From: a virus
IMG/VR virus record: IMGVR_UViG_3300017971_001825
Span: 1 to 44,566 of that record
Length of the DNA: 44,566 bases
Reading direction: 5' to 3' (one strand)
In this document: in pieces, positions 40,135-44,566 of the stretch
Layout: every line of letters begins with the position of its first letter
Position numbering within the stretch: position 1 is the stretch's first letter
The notes under the pieces: generated by a model
Database searches by the model: none
What the model was told of the DNA's origin: nothing
What the model saw: only the letters and a program-made list of their open reading frames with translations
Position numbers and translations under genes: made by a program

Positions 40135-41873
40135 TGACAAAAGTTTACGATATATTTTCAAAGTTATTAACTGAAGCTCGTTGGAAGGATGTAGCTGAAA
40201 GATATCGTGCAAAGTGGCCTGAGAAGGCTAGACACTACAAAATATGGGATTTCGAGAACTATGATGATTTGGTTAATCATTTTATGGAGAACGACCCATC
40301 AGGTAGTAACAAATATCTACAATTCTATCTTAGTACTTTATTAGATACAAAAACTATTGTTAACCCGTTACAGATTACCCATTGGGTAAAGAAATTCCAT
40401 GAGTATAGTGAAAAGGGTTATATACAAAATAAAGACATCAACTCAAGAGAATATAAAGACCACGATAGGTTTTTCAATGTAATATACCAAGCTGAACGTA
40501 AGGAAGAGGCTAAACAAAGAGAAAAAGAATTACAGAGACAAATGAGAGCTGAAGGTGACCACGTCTTTGAGGATGATAGATGGAAAGTTGTTGTACCTAA
40601 AACCCATAGGGCATCATGTCATTATGGTCATGGTACTAAATGGTGTACCACAATGAAAAACAAAGATAGTTACTTCAAAACCTATACTGGTCAAGGTGTG
40701 TTATTCTACATATTAGATAAAACTTCACGACAAACCAACGTGATGTATAAATTCGCTATGTTATGGAAATGGGGTACCAATAGAGATGGTACTTTTAGTG
40801 AAAAACCTATAACAACTGCGAGTGGTTTTGATTCACATGATTCATCTGTTAATATGGGTCACGTATTACCTTTCATGCCTAAAGATATGATTGAGGCAAT
40901 AACTAATTACTATAAGAAAACTGTTAGAGATAAGAACCCTAAAGCAAGGGTGATTGAACACCCTGATAAGTTTTTGAAAACTTTATCTAACTACGGTTAT
41001 TATGAAGTGTTTTGGGAAAACTTAGAGAATGATTTATCAGAGGGTGGTAAATTACATCATTTAATAGCACCATTCGGTGGTAAATTCACAATGGAACACA
41101 CAACAGATGATTCCATTAGTTTTTGGGTTTCTGAGGAAATGGGTGATGATGTTGGTTTAGGTGAGATGGTATACCAATTCGACCTACCAAGTTCGGGTAC
41201 AGGTAATTTAGTGGGGTTTGATATCTATGAGTATGTTGTTGGCGGTCCTGTAGATGAGGGAGACTTTTTATCAACTTATCACGATAATCTAACATTAGAA
41301 TCATTCTTCATTAGTAGATTCATGAATAAGTACGGTTACAGTAATGATGACCTACAATTTATTATAGACCCAACTACTGATGAGGGTTATGATAAATCTG
41401 ACACAATTATAAGGGATTTACGTGATTACGCATACGCTTATTCAGTTTCTAGGTTTATGCCTATAATATCAAAAAGATTATGGAACGATGAGTCGGTACC
41501 AAAGAAAGATAATATTATTTATTGGTCACCTGTTAATTCATCATCAAAAATTAAATTAAAATACCCACCACAAAGAGGTAGTGTTACTGAAGCGTTTATG
41601 AAAATGGTTAAGGAAAAACCAGGAACCACACTTGAAGAGTTCTATCAACAACATTTTGGTAAGGGGAGTTATCCTGCTGAGGATAAAATCTGGATGCTCC
41701 AGTTACTTAAGGATTCGGGTATTGTTAGAGTTGAAAAGGGTCCTAGAGGGGTATTTAAATACTACCTTGGGCCAAACTACGAGGCTTGGACACAAGGTAG
41801 ATTAAAAAGGTATGAAGGATATCACACAAATTCTTATGATTTAATTGATACCCTTACTAAGAATCGTCATTAA
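40134..41873 (+). CDS. Large protein with GTKWC motif and leader
   Basis: The 579-residue protein opens MTKVYDIFSKLLTE-ARWKD, where L-T-E before Ala is a strong match to T4 head-processing sites. Residues 150-200 have HRASCHYGHGTKWCTTMKNKD (Cys162, His163, His166, Cys171) and then LFYILDKT. This GT-x-W-C block followed by a strand with aromatic residues recurs in many phage proteins, of which I know no proven function. The C-terminal 100 residues have a winged-helix-like region (LQLLKDSGIVRVEKGPRGVFKYYLG). It is convergent with clpP with a 4-base overlap. Confidence 0.65.
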   Translation: MTKVYDIFSKLLTEARWKDVAERYRAKWPEKARHYKIWDFENYDDLVNHFMENDPSGSNKYLQFYLSTLLDTKTIVNPLQITHWVKKFHEYSEKGYIQNKDINSREYKDHDRFFNVIYQAERKEEAKQREKELQRQMRAEGDHVFEDDRWKVVVPKTHRASCHYGHGTKWCTTMKNKDSYFKTYTGQGVLFYILDKTSRQTNVMYKFAMLWKWGTNRDGTFSEKPITTASGFDSHDSSVNMGHVLPFMPKDMIEAITNYYKKTVRDKNPKARVIEHPDKFLKTLSNYGYYEVFWENLENDLSEGGKLHHLIAPFGGKFTMEHTTDDSISFWVSEEMGDDVGLGEMVYQFDLPSSGTGNLVGFDIYEYVVGGPVDEGDFLSTYHDNLTLESFFISRFMNKYGYSNDDLQFIIDPTTDEGYDKSDTIIRDLRDYAYAYSVSRFMPIISKRLWNDESVPKKDNIIYWSPVNSSSKIKLKYPPQRGSVTEAFMKMVKEKPGTTLEEFYQQHFGKGSYPAEDKIWMLQLLKDSGIVRVEKGPRGVFKYYLGPNYEAWTQGRLKRYEGYHTNSYDLIDTLTKNRH

Positions 41874-42616
41874 AGATTTACCCCGATAACTTCATCAATG
41901 ATACCATAGTCGAGTGCTTCCTTAGCTGATAACCACAAGTCACGACTAGCATCTTCTTTAACTTGTGCCGCGTCTTTACCACAATATTCACCTAATAATT
42001 CGAATAAAAGGTCGTTAACTTTTTGCCACTCTTGCCATTGGATTTCTGCATCTTGGATGTTACCAACAGCTCCACCTGATGATTGGTGTAACATGGTTCT
42101 TGAGAATCTTAAGGAACTTCTCATTCCTTTGGTTCCTGCTCCTAGAAGAACAGAACCCATTGAGGCTGCCATCCCTGTGTTGATGGTTTCAATATTAACC
42201 CCGTTAGCCTCTCTAACGTAATCCATTACGTCAACCATAGATAATCCAGCTTTAACCGAACCACCTGGTGAGTCAATATGTAATCTGATTGTTTTTTTCG
42301 GGTCTTCTTGTGCCAAATATAATAATTGGGCTTGAAGGATGATTGCCATCCTGTCGTCTACAGGTCCAGCACACCAAATAATCCTGTCCATCATCAATCT
42401 ATCGAACACGGACATCATCGCGATGTTCATCTTTCTTTCTTCAATAATTGTTGGGGTTACAGAATTTGTGATTGGTTGTCCGTCAAGTCCTAAAATGGCT
42501 GACGCGTTCATTTTCTGATACGAGTGCTGATTTTCTGTATGTTTCTTAACATCATCTAGTAAGGTTGTACTTACACCATGATTGCTAACTAGATACTTTT
42601 CAAAATCGTTTTTCAT
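41870..42616 (-). CDS. clpP: ClpP-like serine protease
   Basis: The 248-residue protein has the complete ClpP triad: nucleophile in GMAASMGS (Ser152), His177 in TMLHQSSGG and Asp226 in ASRDLWLSAKEA. HIDSPGGSVKAGL supplies the oxyanion hole. It is longer at the N-terminus (about 65 residues) than host ClpP. It might supply a host-like protease, replace or redirect ClpXP, or act in head maturation. It runs opposite the late genes and has no late box, so early or middle expression is more likely. Confidence 0.9.
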   Translation of the reverse strand: MKNDFEKYLVSNHGVSTTLLDDVKKHTENQHSYQKMNASAILGLDGQPITNSVTPTIIEERKMNIAMMSVFDRLMMDRIIWCAGPVDDRMAIILQAQLLYLAQEDPKKTIRLHIDSPGGSVKAGLSMVDVMDYVREANGVNIETINTGMAASMGSVLLGAGTKGMRSSLRFSRTMLHQSSGGAVGNIQDAEIQWQEWQKVNDLLFELLGEYCGKDAAQVKEDASRDLWLSAKEALDYGIIDEVIGVNL

Positions 42617-42655
42617 TTAATCGTTGTTATTTGTTAAACATTCTACGATACAATG

Positions 42656-42665
42656 ATATTTATTA
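42656..42665 (+). promoter_or_regulatory. Late-promoter-like box (second, upstream)
   Basis: ATATTTATTA, preceded by G, 91 bases before the tail-tube ATG. A second box at 42714 is nearer, so this may be a tandem or chance copy. Confidence 0.4.
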
Positions 42666-42713
42666 TTAAAGGATTAGTCAAATTAAATTTTTCACACAAT
42701 TTCTAATTCCTAC

Positions 42714-42723
42714 ATATTTATTA
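42714..42723 (+). promoter_or_regulatory. Late-promoter-like box of the tail tube
   Basis: ATATTTATTA followed by ATA, 33 bases before the ATG at 42757, the same spacing as the sheath gene's box. Exact consensus. Confidence 0.6.
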
Positions 42724-42756
42724 ATAGATAATAAAAGAAACTAAAACAATACAGAT

Positions 42757-43245
42757 ATGGCTGATTTATTAATGAGGATGCCCGTCCCTTATGAACCAAA
42801 GAAGAAAAACAGATTTATCTTTAGGTTCCCTACACCACTTGGTATTCAAGAGTGGTTCGTTTCAACAGGTGCACGTCCAACGTACACGGCTGAAGAAACA
42901 GAAATTCAATTCCTAAATACATCAACGTTCGTTATTGGTCGTTTTACGTGGGAAACAATTGACGTTACATTCCGTGACCCGATTGGACCTTCAGCGGCAC
43001 AAGCATTGATGGAATGGATTCGTTTACACTCTGAATCTGTAACAGGTCGTCAAGGTTACGCGGCAGGTTATAAAAAAGATGTTGAGTTGGAATTACTTGA
43101 CCCTACAGGAGTAGTAATCGAAAAATGGATTTTACAAGGGACTATGGTAACATCAGCAAACTTTGGTGACTTGGATTATTCGACTTCAGATATAGCGGAT
43201 ATTTCATGTACACTAAGATTCGACAGGGCAATCCACGTATTCTAA
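42757..43245 (+). CDS. Tail tube protein (T4 gp19-like)
   Basis: The 162-residue protein has the length and strand order of gp19-type tube subunits. It opens MRMPVPYEPKKKNRFIFRFP, then GIQEWFVSTGARPTY and TFVIGRFTWETIDVTFRDPIGPS, followed by the helix ALMEWIRLHSESVTGRQGYAAGY. The end is EKWILQGTMVTSANFGDLDYSTSDIADISCTLRFDRAI. Hexameric rings of it line the inner tube. Here it lies about 6.5 kb from the sheath; in T4 the two are adjacent. Confidence 0.92.
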   Translation: MADLLMRMPVPYEPKKKNRFIFRFPTPLGIQEWFVSTGARPTYTAEETEIQFLNTSTFVIGRFTWETIDVTFRDPIGPSAAQALMEWIRLHSESVTGRQGYAAGYKKDVELELLDPTGVVIEKWILQGTMVTSANFGDLDYSTSDIADISCTLRFDRAIHVF

Positions 43246-43272
43246 AAACGTAAACCATCCACTCCCCTATAT

Positions 43273-43305
43273 GAAGAGACTCACATTATGTGGGTCTTTT
43301 CTTTT
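43273..43305 (+). terminator. Terminator after the tail tube
   Basis: A hairpin formed by AAGAGAC-x-CACA / TGTG-x-GTCTTTT, with a TTA loop and one internal mismatch, followed by a T-rich stretch. The next late box is 8 bases on. Confidence 0.75.
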
Positions 43306-43312
43306 GCCTCAA

Positions 43313-43322
43313 ATATTTATTA
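43313..43322 (+). promoter_or_regulatory. Late-promoter-like box
   Basis: ATATTTATTA inside AAATATTTATTAATAAA, 11 bases before the ATG of the lipoprotein at 43334. Exact consensus. Confidence 0.6.
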
Positions 43323-43333
43323 ATAAACATTTA

Positions 43334-43450
43334 ATGAAAAAAGTATTCCTACTGATTATATTATTGTCAATTCTTTCATCATGTGGTAATAGAAGACATA
43401 AATGTCCTGCTTACGGTGATAATGGTCAAACTGTTGAAAACGTTGCGTAA
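43334..43450 (+). CDS. Small lipoprotein
   Basis: A 38-residue ORF reading MKKVFLLIILLSILSSC-GNRR, a classic signal peptide with lipobox L-S-S-C (Cys17), then a short cysteine-containing mature part of about 22 residues (HKCPAYGDNGQTVENVA). It would be lipidated and anchored in the membrane; the size and type are like phage lysis or superinfection-exclusion lipoproteins, or Rz1. A promoter box and a terminator in front give it its own transcript. Confidence 0.75.
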   Translation: MKKVFLLIILLSILSSCGNRRHKCPAYGDNGQTVENVA

Positions 43451-43589
43451 CTTAATTAAAAACATATTATTAAAAGAAGGTCGTGTTGAAGAGGCTGGAC
43501 TTTGGTATTGGGGTGGAAATAAAAAGAACTCGTCTTTCCGAGTCGTCACTATTTTCCTCTTTTTTGAATTGTGGCTTAAAATAGTTTAA
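43422..43589 (+). CDS. Candidate small protein with packaging-type leader
   Basis: A 55-residue ORF opening MVKLLKTLRNLIKNILLKE-GRVEEA, which is very like the leader of the 21764 product (MRNLIKKILRE-S). It overlaps the lipoprotein's 3' end by 29 bases in another frame. Its 3' end runs over a hairpin that may be the terminator of the opposing gene, and its C-terminus becomes hydrophobic (VVTIFLFFELWLKIV). Either it is a real short gene with a poorly constrained end or a degraded copy of a cargo gene. Confidence 0.4.
   Translation: MVKLLKTLRNLIKNILLKEGRVEEAGLWYWGGNKKNSSFRVVTIFLFFELWLKIV
43521..43543 (-). terminator. Possible terminator of the M20-peptidase gene
   Basis: On the minus strand, ACTCG / CGAGT arms with a 6-base loop are followed by a TCTTTTTATTT run, 62 bases after the peptidase stop. 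The stem is short. Confidence 0.4.
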
Positions 43590-43604
43590 ATCGACACAAT
43601 ATTT

Positions 43605-44566
43605 TTACCAATCAAAATCGGTCTCTGAACCGTAATGTTTAATTGAATACCCGCCGTTGAAATCATCATAGTCCCAAAGGTCTTGGAAATCTGATTCATC
43701 AGTCTCTAAATCATCAACGTCAATCCAATTATCTTCACCACGTACTTCTCTTTCATACTCCTCCTCCAACTCAGCCAACCAAGCTTTAATTTCTTCGTCG
43801 TCCTCATCTTCTTCCTCGTTTAAGATTTCTTTCTTAGTTTGACTTTGAGTAGCGTCATATCTTGAAGAGTATCCATAACCTCTCTTCCACCATGGTTCTT
43901 TTTTATCAACCACAGGTTCAGGTCTGTCATAGAAGTTTTCACCTAACTCTTCAACCAATTTCACACCCAAATCGTAAGAATTTTGTACATCTTCTACGAT
44001 TACATATTCATTTGAACGGTGCATGTTGTAGTAACCTGCAGCTAAGTTCAAACATGAGAAATTGAACTTTTCTAGTAATTGCCAGATATCAGTGTATGGG
44101 TGATATGCCCACTTATCAATACCTGATTCGATAATTAAATCAGAAACCTTTGTACCGAAGTCACTTTCCTTAATGAATAGTTGTTTACTCATAAGAGTGA
44201 AACTCATTGAGTTACCCTCAGGAGAATCGTATTGGATTGCGTAACCCACGTTTGAGAAAAACTCAGGGTCAGCTACTCTTGAACCAACACAACCTATTTC
44301 TTCTGATACGAAGAAAGCGGCTTTTACATTGTCAAAAGTATCCAACATTTCAAGACATAAGAAAACACCACACTTATCATCACCACCAATACCTGATGGT
44401 TGTAAGGTATCTTTATTAACACCTGTAAGAATGGTTAATCCATTTTCTTCATCCCTAGTTTCAATTACAGTAAGACCATGGTCAATACTGTGAACTGTAT
44501 CAGTGTGTGATACAAAACATGGGTAATATTCTGCGACACCTTTAGTAACGTAAATGTTACCAATAG
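43605..44566 (-). CDS. M20-type metallopeptidase, 5' end outside window
   Basis: The gene enters at the right edge without a start in the window; the frame stays open to the edge. The visible part has the M20 metal-ligand series: CFVSHTDTVHSI (H-x-D), GIGGDDKCGVFLCLEM (D-D-K) and FFVSEEIGCVGSRV (E-E). YYNMHRSNEYVIVEDV further on would supply the late His. The last 90 residues carry a long acidic insert and tail (NEEEDEDDEEIKAWLAELEEEYERE). Peptidases of this family trim short peptides. A phage version with such a tail is unusual. The start and N-terminal zinc residues are not seen. Confidence 0.8.
   Translation of the reverse strand, partial: IGNIYVTKGVAEYYPCFVSHTDTVHSIDHGLTVIETRDEENGLTILTGVNKDTLQPSGIGGDDKCGVFLCLEMLDTFDNVKAAFFVSEEIGCVGSRVADPEFFSNVGYAIQYDSPEGNSMSFTLMSKQLFIKESDFGTKVSDLIIESGIDKWAYHPYTDIWQLLEKFNFSCLNLAAGYYNMHRSNEYVIVEDVQNSYDLGVKLVEELGENFYDRPEPVVDKKEPWWKRGYGYSSRYDATQSQTKKEILNEEEDEDDEEIKAWLAELEEEYEREVRGEDNWIDVDDLETDESDFQDLWDYDDFNGGYSIKHYGSETDFDW

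Noticed and set aside
41870-42616. ClpP-like gene as the prohead protease that cuts the leaders
   Set aside because: Specificity after Glu is not expected of ClpP, and the gene lacks a late box. A gp21-like protease could be outside the window. The possibility is left open but not supported.
43605-44348. Start of the M20-type peptidase at the ATG at 44348
   Set aside because: The frame is open to the window edge and the upstream codons hold the H-x-D and D-D-K motifs, so the true start is outside.

Overview
The window is a stretch of a large tailed-phage genome with a contractile, T4-like tail. The clearest markers are a gp18-type tail sheath, a gp19-type tail tube, a gp13-type neck protein, probable gp14- and gp15-type partners, a family B DNA polymerase, and several glycine/threonine-rich tail-fibre proteins. 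The DNA is AT-rich. No rRNA, tRNA, CRISPR array, insertion sequence or integrase was seen. Most start codons are preceded by A-rich sequence rather than a Shine-Dalgarno box, and one small lipoprotein has a clear lipobox. Both fit a Bacteroidota (Flavobacteria-like) host, but that is an inference.

Layout. (1) 1-8136, minus strand: a tightly overlapping operon of glycan genes (GT11 fucosyltransferase, GT25, two GT2-like, one GT4-like, a cupin, a methyltransferase) joined to dUTPase, a DEDD exonuclease and a proteasome-like Ntn hydrolase. A hairpin terminator lies just upstream. (2) 8237-10834, minus: small virion-type genes behind a late-promoter-like box. (3) 10867-13791, minus: DNA polymerase. 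(4) 13899-21727, minus: a BppU-like small protein, a methyltransferase, three large fibre or adhesin proteins (LamG, leucine-rich-repeat and YadA-like) and the gp13 neck protein. (5) 21764-33164, mostly plus: a putative head-cargo protein, gp14/gp15-like proteins, fibre proteins, a patatin-like lipase and a membrane protein, with an SNF2 helicase on the opposite strand. (6) 33161-44566: a ribbon-helix-helix regulator, the sheath, a block of proteins with a common N-terminal signature, ClpP, tail tube, a lipoprotein and a truncated M20-type peptidase.

Two genome-wide patterns stand out. First, a single box (consensus ATATTTATTA) lies 0-65 bases upstream of at least fourteen mostly structural genes, always in the gene's own orientation and without a visible -35 partner. 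It is absent before the polymerase, the helicase, ClpP and the glycan/nucleotide operon, so it behaves like a late-promoter element. Second, about ten otherwise unrelated proteins begin with a short basic/hydrophobic helix ending in (I/L)-x-E followed usually by A, G or S. This is the logic of T4 capsid-targeting peptides removed by the prohead protease. Carriers include a caspase/CHAT-like protein, a HAD-type phosphatase, a protein with a GTKWC motif, a methyltransferase and a WYL-like protein. I infer a set of head-packaged proteins, some probably ejected into the host with the DNA. All functional calls come from reading motifs by eye; no database search was run.
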